8,091 bases of DNA, taken from Sandaracinaceae bacterium (GTDB lineage Bacteria > Myxococcota_A > Polyangia > Polyangiales > Sandaracinaceae). Below the pieces are notes generated by a model. That model made no database searches. It had not been told where the DNA came from and was given only the letters and a program-made list of their open reading frames with translations. The stretch lies in NCBI GenBank assembly GCA_025056955.1, contig JANWYL010000134.1:1-8091 (forward strand). The letters are read 5' to 3'. This document shows, in pieces, positions 1 through 6,699 of the stretch (its first letter is position 1; each line of letters opens with the position of its first letter). The translations under genes were made by a program, and so were the position numbers.

Positions 1-1
1 A

Positions 2-670
2 CAGATCACGGGAACCGGCATCGTTGTCCGGGCCGTTATCTATTCGGTTGGAATTCTTCTCTACGTAGTGCTTGCCGATCGGCGACCATTTCTGCAAGAG
101 CGGCGCTCAGAACTCCTCCGTGCCCATCTTCTCCTACCTCCTCCTCCTTTGAATCAGGTGAGGCCAGAGCTTGTGGTGGACCCTGCCCTTGAAGCGATTG
201 TCATGCGTTGCCTTGCCAAATCCCCTGAGGCCCGATACCCCAATGCCAAAGCTCTTTTGGAAGCCCTTGAGCGCCTCCCGCCTCAACCAGTTCGTCTCAA
301 GCGGCCAAATACCCTCGTTTCTTCCCAAGTCCGTTCAAGGATAGGAACAACAAGTCAAGTCATTTCGAGCAGCGAGCGCCGGGCCCTTGGTGAATGCCTC
401 AGTCAAAGCACCAATCCAGAAGGGGCAAGCACAGGGTCATCTTCCGAAGGGAGCAGCCAGCCATCAATGGCTGATCAACCAGAGGCTCATCAACCCAAGC
501 GCTCTTCGATTTCGGACTCCACCGAACGGCTGCGTCCTGTCTCGGCCTCATCACAACCAAAGACCACCTCCAGCAGGCGGGCCTGGATTTCGCCTACCTG
601 GCTCTACACGGGAGCTGTGATTCTTCTGGCCACAGCCGCCCTGGTTTGGTGGTGGTTTCGGCCTGGCTAG
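2..670 (+). CDS. Ser/Thr protein kinase (Hanks type), C-terminal part, tail-anchored, 5'-truncated by window
   Basis: The frame is open from base 2 and gives 222 residues after the start of the gene is lost. Residues 1-30 match kinase subdomains VIII-IX (GTG, IYSVG, then RRPF). Residues 30-95 match the rest of the C-lobe, including the AH-x-x-x-PPPPL-x-QVRP stretch and the RCLAKSPEARYPNAKALLEAL helix with its subdomain XI arginine. A Ser/Thr/Pro-rich linker follows, then one hydrophobic segment at about 200-219 (WLYTGAVILLATAALVWWWF), and the protein stops three residues later. The kinase would face the cytoplasm on a C-terminal anchor with no periplasmic sensor domain. Odd point: the subdomain IX Asp, normally in a D-x-x-S-x-G motif, is Val12 here, and nearby usually acidic positions are also Val. 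It may be a pseudokinase, a decaying gene or poor sequence. The kinase fold is clear but activity is doubtful. Confidence 0.85.
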   Translation, partial: QITGTGIVVRAVIYSVGILLYVVLADRRPFLQERRSELLRAHLLLPPPPLNQVRPELVVDPALEAIVMRCLAKSPEARYPNAKALLEALERLPPQPVRLKRPNTLVSSQVRSRIGTTSQVISSSERRALGECLSQSTNPEGASTGSSSEGSSQPSMADQPEAHQPKRSSISDSTERLRPVSASSQPKTTSSRRAWISPTWLYTGAVILLATAALVWWWFRPG

Positions 671-741
671 GCGATGAATGGCAGGCAAACCCCAAAAAAC
701 AAGCGAATTGCTCAAGCCTTATGATTTGGTGTTCAGACGGC

Positions 742-746
742 GGAGG
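742..746 (+). promoter_or_regulatory. Shine-Dalgarno for purE
   Basis: GGAGG lies four bases before the ATG at 751. It decides the start: the frame is open upstream to 646, but that extension runs back into the kinase tail, has no family similarity, and the PurE-like sequence begins only after 751. Confidence 0.7.
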
Positions 747-750
747 CAAG

Positions 751-1287
751 ATGAGCAAATCCGAAGAATCAGGGCAAAAGAAAGGCAAAAGTGCCACCGC
801 TCCCTTGGTGGGAGTGGTGATGGGCTCTCGTTCGGATTGGGAGATCATGGCTGGAGCAGCTGAAATTCTCGATGAATTTGGAGTGCCTTACGAAGTGCGA
901 GTGGTTTCAGCCCACCGAACACCGGACTTGCTTTTCGAGTATGCCTCCAGCGCAGAAAAACGCGGGCTCCGTGTGATCATCGCTGGGGCAGGCGGCGCGG
1001 CCCACCTCCCAGGCATGCTTGCCGCAAAGACCCATCTTCCAGTGCTCGGTGTCCCCGTGCCCTCGGCTGCACTTCATGGTCTCGATTCCCTCCTTTCAAT
1101 CGTGCAGATGCCCGCTGGAATTCCCGTGCTCACTTTGGCGATTGGCCAGGCGGGCGCCAAAAACGCCGCTCTCGCTGCAATCAGCATCCTTGCGCTCGCT
1201 GATGCCGAATTGCGCGAGCGGCTTTTGGCATTTCGGCACAACCAGAGCGAAAGCGTCATGCGTCATCCAGATCCACGGAGCAGCTGA
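751..1287 (+). CDS. purE: N5-carboxyaminoimidazole ribonucleotide mutase (PurE, class I)
   Basis: PurE interconverts N5-CAIR and CAIR in cytosolic de novo purine synthesis, moving the carboxylate that PurK installs. The protein has 178 residues, close to the usual 160-180. Visible signatures are MGSRSDW (24-30) in the phosphate-binding loop, SAHRTP (53-58) with the catalytic His55, AGAGGAAHLPGM (78-89), the VLGVPV strand (98-103), SIVQMPAGIPV (116-126) and a PDPR ending (173-176) like that of the E. coli enzyme. A separate PurK next door and the class I motifs argue against the class II AIR carboxylase of animals. Residues 1-17 are a Lys/Ser-rich extension. The stop overlaps the purK start by one base (TGATG), indicating translational coupling. 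An 80-base gap separates it from the kinase gene, so the kinase could be part of the same transcript. Confidence 0.97.
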   Translation: MSKSEESGQKKGKSATAPLVGVVMGSRSDWEIMAGAAEILDEFGVPYEVRVVSAHRTPDLLFEYASSAEKRGLRVIIAGAGGAAHLPGMLAAKTHLPVLGVPVPSAALHGLDSLLSIVQMPAGIPVLTLAIGQAGAKNAALAAISILALADAELRERLLAFRHNQSESVMRHPDPRSS

Positions 1288-2438
1288 TGCGTGTTGGTAT
1301 CGTTGGAGGCGGTCAACTCGGCCAAATGCTTGCTCTGGCAGCCATCCCCCTTGGCCACGATGTGCTTGTGCTATCAGATGATCCAGGGGGGCCAGCCTCC
1401 CACATCGCCCATGCCATCTTTGGAAAATACGGAGACGAGAAAATCCTCGCCGAATTCACCGCAAAAATCGATGTTGCCACTTGTGAATTCGAACACGTGC
1501 CCCAGGAGGCTTTGCAATTCATCGAAACGCGAAGCCCATTGCGTCCAGGGCTTCGGTCGATGGCGATCGCTTCGGATCGATGGCTTGAAAAAGAGCACTT
1601 CCGCTCGCTTGGCATTCCGACCTCCCTTTTTCAAAAAGTCGATTCAGTGGCCGAGCTCAAAGCAGCGATCAAGCACCTGGGCTTACCCATTCTTCTTAAA
1701 ACGCGTCGCTTTGGGTATGACGGCAAAGGGCAGCGCCTTGTCCGCAATGAGAAAGAAATCGAAGCGGCCTTTTTTGCTCTAGGTGGAGAGCCTCTCATTG
1801 CTGAACAATTTGTGGCCTTTGAGAGGGAGCTTTCGATGATTGGCGTGCGCACGATGGGGGGAGCGATCTTCACCTACCCAATGGTTCAAAACCTTCACCA
1901 TGAGGGGATCCTCTTTTGCACCATTGCACCTGCTCCGGAAGTGCCAACCCACATCGAGCTTGAGGTGCGAGAAGCACTCTGCACCCTCCTTGAGTCCCTG
2001 GACCATGTCGGTGTGCTCACCTTGGAACTCTTTCAAACCAAGGAAGGTTGGCTGGCCAACGAAATCGCACCACGGGTTCACAATAGCGGCCATTTTTCAA
2101 TTGAAGGCGCAACGATTAGCCAATTCGAAGCTCACATCCGGGCGATCACGGGTGATCCCCTCTCACAGCCCATGCTGCGTGGAGTATCCGTGATGGTCAA
2201 CTTGATTGGTGCAGTCCCACCTCGGGAGGATATTTTGGCGATCGATGGGGTGCACCTTCATCTCTATGGTAAATCACCTCGTCCAGGCCGCAAGCTTGGC
2301 CACGTCACCATCTGTGGTGAATCTTGGGAAGAACTGCTCCCCCGCCTCGAAAAACTCATTGCACTGGTCGAATCCACCCAACAAATCACCGCCTTGACAC
2401 CACCACCCAGCCAACCTCCCTTTGGAGGCGAGGGATGA
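1287..2438 (+). CDS. purK: N5-carboxyaminoimidazole ribonucleotide synthase (PurK)
   Basis: PurK uses ATP and bicarbonate to carboxylate AIR to N5-CAIR, the substrate of PurE. It is an ATP-grasp enzyme of 383 residues, against about 355-380 for the family. Motifs in order: GGGQLGQML (7-15) in the N-terminal nucleotide-like fold, EFEHVP (67-72), LLKTRRFGYDGKGQ (136-149) in the ATP-grasp lid, NEIAPRVHNSGH (258-269) carrying metal and substrate ligands, SQFEAHIRAI (278-287), and HLYGKSPRPGRKLGHVT (325-341) in the C-terminal domain. The ATG at 1287 has GGAG at 1277-1280 six bases upstream and shares a base with the purE stop. The family fold ends near residue 363. The last 20 residues are a Pro/Gly-rich tail encoded by a palindrome-like sequence, and the stop overlaps the next gene by four bases (ATGA). 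Confidence 0.97.
   Translation: MRVGIVGGGQLGQMLALAAIPLGHDVLVLSDDPGGPASHIAHAIFGKYGDEKILAEFTAKIDVATCEFEHVPQEALQFIETRSPLRPGLRSMAIASDRWLEKEHFRSLGIPTSLFQKVDSVAELKAAIKHLGLPILLKTRRFGYDGKGQRLVRNEKEIEAAFFALGGEPLIAEQFVAFERELSMIGVRTMGGAIFTYPMVQNLHHEGILFCTIAPAPEVPTHIELEVREALCTLLESLDHVGVLTLELFQTKEGWLANEIAPRVHNSGHFSIEGATISQFEAHIRAITGDPLSQPMLRGVSVMVNLIGAVPPREDILAIDGVHLHLYGKSPRPGRKLGHVTICGESWEELLPRLEKLIALVESTQQITALTPPPSQPPFGGEG
2399..2434 (+). repeat. Possible dispersed palindromic repeat forming the purK 3' end
   Basis: Bases 2399-2434 are skewed C-rich then G-rich (CACCACCCAGCCAACC, then CTCCCTTTGGAGGCGAGGG) and encode the low-complexity PurK tail PPPSQPPFGGEG. From memory, the layout resembles small intergenic palindromes scattered through many bacterial genomes, whose translations give runs such as SPPKGGWLGGG on the opposite strand. 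Only one copy is visible in this window, so its repeat status is an inference. Confidence 0.35.
2415..2428 (+). promoter_or_regulatory. Hairpin covering the ribosome-binding site of the first FadL-like gene
   Basis: CCTCC (2415-2419) pairs perfectly with GGAGG (2424-2428) across a CTTT loop. GGAGG lies six bases before the ATG at 2435 and is the evident Shine-Dalgarno, so free mRNA would hide it. Ribosomes finishing purK would melt the stem. That would tie translation of the barrel gene to purK, in keeping with the ATGA overlap. The stem is seen; the coupling is inferred. Confidence 0.5.
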
Positions 2439-3802
2439 GATGGGATTTCACCCACCTGGCAAGACGAACGCCAACAGTGTGGCATCTCGTCGTCTCTCTC
2501 CTCCTTTGGGAATTCACCCTGCTTTCCACTCCAGCGCATGCCACACCAACGGATCTTTTTGGTTTTGGTGCCCGTTCTCCTGCGCTGGCGATGGGAGGTG
2601 TGGCATCTTCGGAGAACGCGGAAGCCGCCCACCTCAACCCTGCTCGTTTGGCCCTCCTCCGTCGCAAATCGATCTTGATTGGAGCGAGTGGCGGGCGCTA
2701 TCGCGTGGGAATTGATGGTGAAACCACCCCGATTGAAGCCGTGCGCAGCACCATGATCGGCTTTGTGTTGCCCCTTGGCTTTGGCGACGTGCTTGAGAAG
2801 CGCTTGGTGATTGGAGGAGCCTTTTACACCCCGCTCGGTGCATTGCTCCGAGGGGATGTGCGATTCGCCGAGGTGCCCCACTGGGCAGTGATCAATCGGG
2901 CCCACTCCTTGGGTCTTTCGGTTGCCATGGGCATCGACATGAGCGGGCTGGTCGATGGCCTTGCGATAGGAGGAGGGGTGTCGGCCCTGGCAACACTCGT
3001 TGGTGATCTTCGGGTGCAACTTGATGAAACCAACACCTTTCAATCGGTTGTCGAAACCCAACTCCTCGCATCTTTCTCCCCCATTGTGGGTGTAAGCTTT
3101 GAAGAGCCCATTTGGATGAGGGAACACCCAAGCGCACCATCTCGATTTGGTTTTGGAGTGGTTTACCGCCATGAGCTCCGCTCCGACATGGACCTCAAGG
3201 TGGTTGTGAGCGATCTCCCTGTGCGCGTCCCAGTGCTGAACCTGGCAGGAACCATTCAGTACGACCCTCCGCAGGTTGCAATCGAAGGCTTTGCCAGGCC
3301 ATGGCCTTGGGTGCGCCTGAGCGCTCAGCTCCATGCCCGTTTCTGGAGCGCTTATCCTGGCCCCGCTCGGGCCACATCCTCAAATAGCTTGGCCCCTCCC
3401 CGTGTCGGGTTTTCTGACACCCTCTCACCGCGAATCGCCATGGAAGTGATGAGCGATGTCAAAGCCCTGCACATCGTCTTCCGAACGGGTTATGCCTTTG
3501 AAGCGAGCCCTGCACCCCCCGCACGCCTTGCCTCTCCGATTGGGCCTGACGGGCAGCCCCTTATGGGAGACGATGGGCCAGTGCCCTTGCGCATCATCGA
3601 TAACGATCGTCACCTTTTTGGCTTTGGGATTGGTTTGATCGCGCACCTTTCAGAGCGCGAGCGCATCACCTTCGATCTCTTTGGTCAGTTGCATTGGCTT
3701 CCCGATCGCACCCATGCGATTGGAAGAAGCCAAAATGCCCCTCCAATGGTGTCTTACGGAAGCATATGGGTCGGTGGATGGACAAGTGGCATCGAGTTTT
3801 AG
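2435..3802 (+). CDS. FadL/OmpP1-like outer-membrane protein (first of a tandem pair)
   Basis: This is a predicted outer-membrane beta-barrel of 455 residues, close to E. coli FadL in size. FadL-family barrels admit hydrophobic molecules such as fatty acids or aromatics; the substrate here is unknown. Residues 1-36 are a signal peptide with basic residues, a hydrophobic core (VVSLLLWEFTLL) and an A-H-A cleavage site. The mature N-terminus carries the family pattern D-L-F-G-F-G-A-R-S (40-48), AMGG (52-55) and NPA (68-70). The rest alternates polar and hydrophobic residues as in barrel strands, with GVVYRHE at 241-247 and WSAY at 304-307, both matched in the next gene. It ends in phenylalanine, as many barrel proteins do. 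The ATG at 2435 overlaps the purK stop and sits six bases after GGAGG. The frame is open further upstream, but that part has no signal peptide and lies within purK. Assignment to FadL itself rather than a related barrel family is less certain. Confidence 0.8.
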   Translation: MRWDFTHLARRTPTVWHLVVSLLLWEFTLLSTPAHATPTDLFGFGARSPALAMGGVASSENAEAAHLNPARLALLRRKSILIGASGGRYRVGIDGETTPIEAVRSTMIGFVLPLGFGDVLEKRLVIGGAFYTPLGALLRGDVRFAEVPHWAVINRAHSLGLSVAMGIDMSGLVDGLAIGGGVSALATLVGDLRVQLDETNTFQSVVETQLLASFSPIVGVSFEEPIWMREHPSAPSRFGFGVVYRHELRSDMDLKVVVSDLPVRVPVLNLAGTIQYDPPQVAIEGFARPWPWVRLSAQLHARFWSAYPGPARATSSNSLAPPRVGFSDTLSPRIAMEVMSDVKALHIVFRTGYAFEASPAPPARLASPIGPDGQPLMGDDGPVPLRIIDNDRHLFGFGIGLIAHLSERERITFDLFGQLHWLPDRTHAIGRSQNAPPMVSYGSIWVGGWTSGIEF

Positions 3803-5193
3803 GAAAGGTGCACCCATGGTGCATGATCGTTGTTGGAGTGCCCATTCTCTTGTTGAAGGTCACCCATGGCAGGGCACAACCCGTGGACACCTATGGCATT
3901 GGCTCGCGCTCCGTTGCTCTTGGGGGAGCAGTGACAGCTGATGTCGGAGACTTTTCAGCAAACTACTATAACCCAGCAGGCCTCGCACGGGCGAAAAGGG
4001 TGGAAATCGCGGTTGGATATTTTGGCGCCTTTCATGAACTTTCGGTAAACGGGCTTGACTCCAATGTTGATCCCGTGCGTGGGTTGATCACCGGCATGGT
4101 TGTTCCTGGTCAGATATCCGATTTTCGTTTCGCATTTGGGTTAGGCCTCCACCTTAACGACGATCACGTCTCACGCACCCGTGCCCTTCCTTCTCGAAGG
4201 CCGCGATGGGAATTCTACGACAACCGACCTCGTCGCATTTTTCTCGCCGCTCACCTTGCGTTTGCACCTTTTGAATGGTTGAGGTTAGGAGGTGGCATCT
4301 CTTTTCTCTCTTTCTCAAAAAACCGGCTTGCCTTGCGTGGAAACCTCGATGTGCTCCAAGCCGAGCAGCGCTCACAACTCGAGCATTCGATCCAAAACGA
4401 TCTCACGGCAATCCGGTACCCCCAAGTTGGAATCCAAATCGAACCCCTCCCAGGCCTTCACTTTGGAGTGGTGTATCGAGGCGAATTTGCACTCAATAAC
4501 ACCCTTGATGCGCAAGTTGGATGCGAAGTTCCTGATGATCCAACCTGCACCACCCCTCTCCTCTTCACAGGTGTTGGCATGCCATTCCCAGGGTACTTCA
4601 GCCTTGAGACCAGTTCGGTGAATGCTTTCTTCCCCCAGCAGATCTCAGGGGGTGTGGCCTGGTCTCCAACTTCTGACTTCCGCATTGGTTTTGAGTTGAC
4701 GTGGGTGGACTGGTCAGCCTACGTGAGCCCAGTGGGGCGTTCAAACATCATCCTCCGCATCGCCGTTCCTGAATCGCTGCGGGACCGCATCCGAATTCCT
4801 GAATCCATTCAAGGCTCAACTCCCCAACCCGCTCGTTTTGAGGACCGCTTTGTTCCCCGCTTTGGTGTGGAAGGCACTTTTTGGAAGCAAAAGGGCATCA
4901 CCATGCAAGGGAGAGGAGGTTTTTTCTACGAATCTTCACCTGTCCCCAACCAAGGAGAATTGACGAATCTCATCGATACGGACCGCTGGGCCTTTTCGAT
5001 CGGCCTTGGGATTCGCTTGGATGCCCTCCAACCCCTCATTCCTGGCTTTCTCCAAAGCGATTTTCACTTTCAGTACTCCTTGCTTCCCGAGCGCGTGACG
5101 CGCAAAGCCAGCCTGGTCGACCCTGTCGGAGACCATCGCGCTCAGGGCCATATTTTCGCAGGCGGTCTGACGCTTTCCCTCGGTCTCGACTGA
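3766..5193 (+). CDS. FadL/OmpP1-like outer-membrane protein (second of a tandem pair)
   Basis: This is a predicted outer-membrane barrel of 475 residues and a divergent paralog of its upstream neighbour. A basic N-terminus is followed by a hydrophobic core (MIVVGVPILLL, 20-30) and a probable cleavage after G-R-A at 37. The mature protein begins with D-T-Y-G-I-G-S-R-S, ALGG (51-54) and YYNPAGLA (67-74), the classic FadL-family N-terminus. GVVYRGE (234-240) and WSAY (316-319) match the first paralog at similar positions. Cys253 and Cys261 could form a disulfide in a loop. Unlike its neighbour it does not end in an aromatic residue. The start is uncertain: 3766 has GGAAG just upstream and gives a 37-base overlap with the previous gene; 3778 would also keep the basic n-region; 3823 would lose it. 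The hydrophobic ligand cannot be named from sequence. Confidence 0.82.
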   Translation: MGRWMDKWHRVLGKVHPWCMIVVGVPILLLKVTHGRAQPVDTYGIGSRSVALGGAVTADVGDFSANYYNPAGLARAKRVEIAVGYFGAFHELSVNGLDSNVDPVRGLITGMVVPGQISDFRFAFGLGLHLNDDHVSRTRALPSRRPRWEFYDNRPRRIFLAAHLAFAPFEWLRLGGGISFLSFSKNRLALRGNLDVLQAEQRSQLEHSIQNDLTAIRYPQVGIQIEPLPGLHFGVVYRGEFALNNTLDAQVGCEVPDDPTCTTPLLFTGVGMPFPGYFSLETSSVNAFFPQQISGGVAWSPTSDFRIGFELTWVDWSAYVSPVGRSNIILRIAVPESLRDRIRIPESIQGSTPQPARFEDRFVPRFGVEGTFWKQKGITMQGRGGFFYESSPVPNQGELTNLIDTDRWAFSIGLGIRLDALQPLIPGFLQSDFHFQYSLLPERVTRKASLVDPVGDHRAQGHIFAGGLTLSLGLD

Positions 5194-5251
5194 ATTCTCC
5201 TAAGCTTTGGACCTTTCGCTGGATGCCCAAAGGCGCTACGCTGCTTTTGCG

Positions 5252-5464
5252 ATGAGCCGCTTCTTCCAGCTGCTTTTGCTCTTTGTGCTTTTCACTTCTG
5301 CCTGTGTTTCGGTTCCGCCCTATCGGCGCGGCACTTTGAGTCGTCCGGCGATGAACACAGAACACGAGCAACACGAAAGCCGCTTCCGAGCCCATGTTCA
5401 CGATGCGCGTGAGGGTGCCACTGGAGGCCACGGTTCAACAGGGGGCGGATGCGGATGCAACTGA
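5252..5464 (+). CDS. DUF4266 small lipoprotein
   Basis: This is a 70-residue predicted lipoprotein. Residues 1-17 form a short basic and Leu/Phe-rich signal, and Cys18 in FTSAC is the likely lipidated residue, though the lipobox is not canonical. The mature part fits DUF4266: a VPPYRRGTLSRPAM segment (21-34), a charged middle, then REGATGGHG (53-61) and the terminal GGGCGCN (64-70), with Cys67 and Cys69. Its function is unknown. The gene is usually found next to a DUF3570 gene, as here, where the stop overlaps the next start by one base. The ATG at 5252 was chosen because it places the signal peptide at the N-terminus; no strong ribosome-binding site precedes it. A longer start from TTG at 5207 is possible but adds a polar stretch before the signal. 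The 58-base gap from the FadL-like gene suggests shared transcription. Confidence 0.85.
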   Translation: MSRFFQLLLLFVLFTSACVSVPPYRRGTLSRPAMNTEHEQHESRFRAHVHDAREGATGGHGSTGGGCGCN

Positions 5465-6657
5465 TGTCGAATCGAAGGTTGGTAGCTCTGTCGAAAAAGC
5501 ACCCACTGCCTTGGACAAGGTGGGTGATTGTGATTTTGTTGGCTTTCTTGGTGCATCACCAAGTTGTCCTTGCCGATGAAGCTTCTGGAACTTGGACAGG
5601 TGAGCTCCGCTTTTTTGGAAACTACTATTGGGAAACTTCGACTCGGGTGGTTGCTCCAGAAATTGGCGCCAGGATCGTCTCTCCCGAAGGAGTGGAAGTC
5701 GATATCGACTACTTGGTTGACGCAATCACGAGTGCATCGATTGCCGCAGGGGTGATCGAAGACATTCGCTTCACCGAAGTGCGCAACCAAGGAACGGTTT
5801 CGATTGGACGCGAATTTGATTTGGGTGAAGCCCAAGTCCGGATCGGTGCTTTTGGGCGAATGAGCCATGAGCCTGATTACTTTGCCGCAGGGATCGGTGG
5901 AAGCAGCTCCATCAGCTTCAACCAACGATCAACCGTCGTTTCACTTCAGGCAGGTTATATCCACGATGATGTTGGTGCAGTGCTTAGGGGAGGCAATCAA
6001 TTGGCCTCTGATCCATCTGGGCGCAACCTCTCAAACAGGGGAAGGGTCGGGATTCTTGAAGGCTTTAATCTTTCTCTGTCAGCGCAACAGGTGGTGACCC
6101 CCACCCTTTGGCTTTCGGGTGGATATGACTTCGTTTCCAACCAAGGCTTTCTCGCCAACCCCTACCGATCGGTGATGGTGCAGGGGGTGCTTTCACCTGA
6201 AGTGCATCCAAATGCGCGCGCACGTCATACCCTGTGGGGTCGCTTGGCTTACTTTTTTGAGTTCACCAAAAGCGCAATTCACCTTTTGTTTCGAAGCTAT
6301 TTCGACGACTGGAGGGTGAGCGCCATTAACCCTGAGGTCCGCTTTTACCAAGAAATCGGCGAGCTTCTCACCCTGAGGTTGCGTTATCGCTTTTATCATC
6401 AGAGCGCCTCTTTTTTTTGGAAGCCCCCTGCAGACTACGTCGCAGAAGACCCCTTTGTTACAGCCGACCCCAAAATGGCCTCCTTTTCGAGTCACCTTTT
6501 CGGTGTGCGCATTCAAGTGGGGCTTGCTTTCCTTGCACAGAGCATTCTCGATTTCGCCTCGCGGGGAAGCTTTGAACTGAACTTCGAGCACTTGTGGCAA
6601 GGAAGCCGTTTTGGAGATGCCATTATCGCCCAAAGCGGTATCCGCTTGCCTTTTTGA
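5464..6657 (+). CDS. DUF3570 outer-membrane protein
   Basis: This 397-residue protein has a signal peptide (basic n-region, core VIVILLAFLV at 21-30, cleavage after V-L-A at 37) and a mature part with barrel-like alternation ending in L-P-F, consistent with an outer-membrane barrel. The DUF3570 signature is seen in the YLVDAITSAS segment (83-92) and RFTEVR (102-107), which follow an early strand pattern around YYWETSTRVVAP (54-65). Family function is unassigned. In other bacteria the DUF4266-DUF3570 pair often sits, from memory, beside a thioredoxin-like protein and an ApbE flavin transferase; neither is in this window. The ATG at 5464 shares its A with the DUF4266 stop and has only a weak GCGGA upstream, so translation probably relies on coupling. 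A run of eight T at 6411-6418 encodes two Phe residues and is prone to indels. Confidence 0.87.
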   Translation: MSNRRLVALSKKHPLPWTRWVIVILLAFLVHHQVVLADEASGTWTGELRFFGNYYWETSTRVVAPEIGARIVSPEGVEVDIDYLVDAITSASIAAGVIEDIRFTEVRNQGTVSIGREFDLGEAQVRIGAFGRMSHEPDYFAAGIGGSSSISFNQRSTVVSLQAGYIHDDVGAVLRGGNQLASDPSGRNLSNRGRVGILEGFNLSLSAQQVVTPTLWLSGGYDFVSNQGFLANPYRSVMVQGVLSPEVHPNARARHTLWGRLAYFFEFTKSAIHLLFRSYFDDWRVSAINPEVRFYQEIGELLTLRLRYRFYHQSASFFWKPPADYVAEDPFVTADPKMASFSSHLFGVRIQVGLAFLAQSILDFASRGSFELNFEHLWQGSRFGDAIIAQSGIRLPF

Positions 6658-6691
6658 AAGCTCCTCCCCAATCTCGTTTTCCTGTGCTAGA

Positions 6692-6698
6692 GAGGTGG
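6692..6698 (+). promoter_or_regulatory. Shine-Dalgarno for the C1A protease gene
   Basis: GAGGTGG lies just before the ATG at 6700, with the GAGG core four bases upstream. It supports an independent start, with a 42-base gap after the DUF3570 gene. No terminator or clear promoter was seen in the gap. Confidence 0.6.
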
Positions 6699-6699
6699 C

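Noticed and set aside
720..725. TATGAT as a -10 promoter element for purE
   Set aside because: No credible -35 hexamer at 16-18 bases upstream; a six-base match alone is expected by chance.
646..750. N-terminal extension of PurE from an upstream start
   Set aside because: It overlaps the kinase tail, has no family similarity, and a good ribosome-binding site sits directly before the ATG at 751.
1563..1570. GCGATCGC octamer (HIP1-like)
   Set aside because: No further copies were noticed, and nothing else points to a cyanobacterium.
2264..3334. Long open frame on the minus strand (356 codons) opposite purK and the first barrel gene
   Set aside because: It spans the junction of two well-supported + strand genes, its translation is His/Gln/Arg-rich without recognisable domains, and it reflects codon bias of the opposite strand.
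3809..3823. Inverted repeat TGCACC-CAT-GGTGCA in the second barrel gene
   Set aside because: A single six-base stem inside coding sequence is expected by chance at this length, and it has no T-run or useful spacing to a start codon.
5205..5232. CTTTGG/CCAAAG inverted repeat between the second barrel gene and the DUF4266 gene, as a terminator
   Set aside because: The loop is 16 bases, the stem is weak and no T-tract follows.
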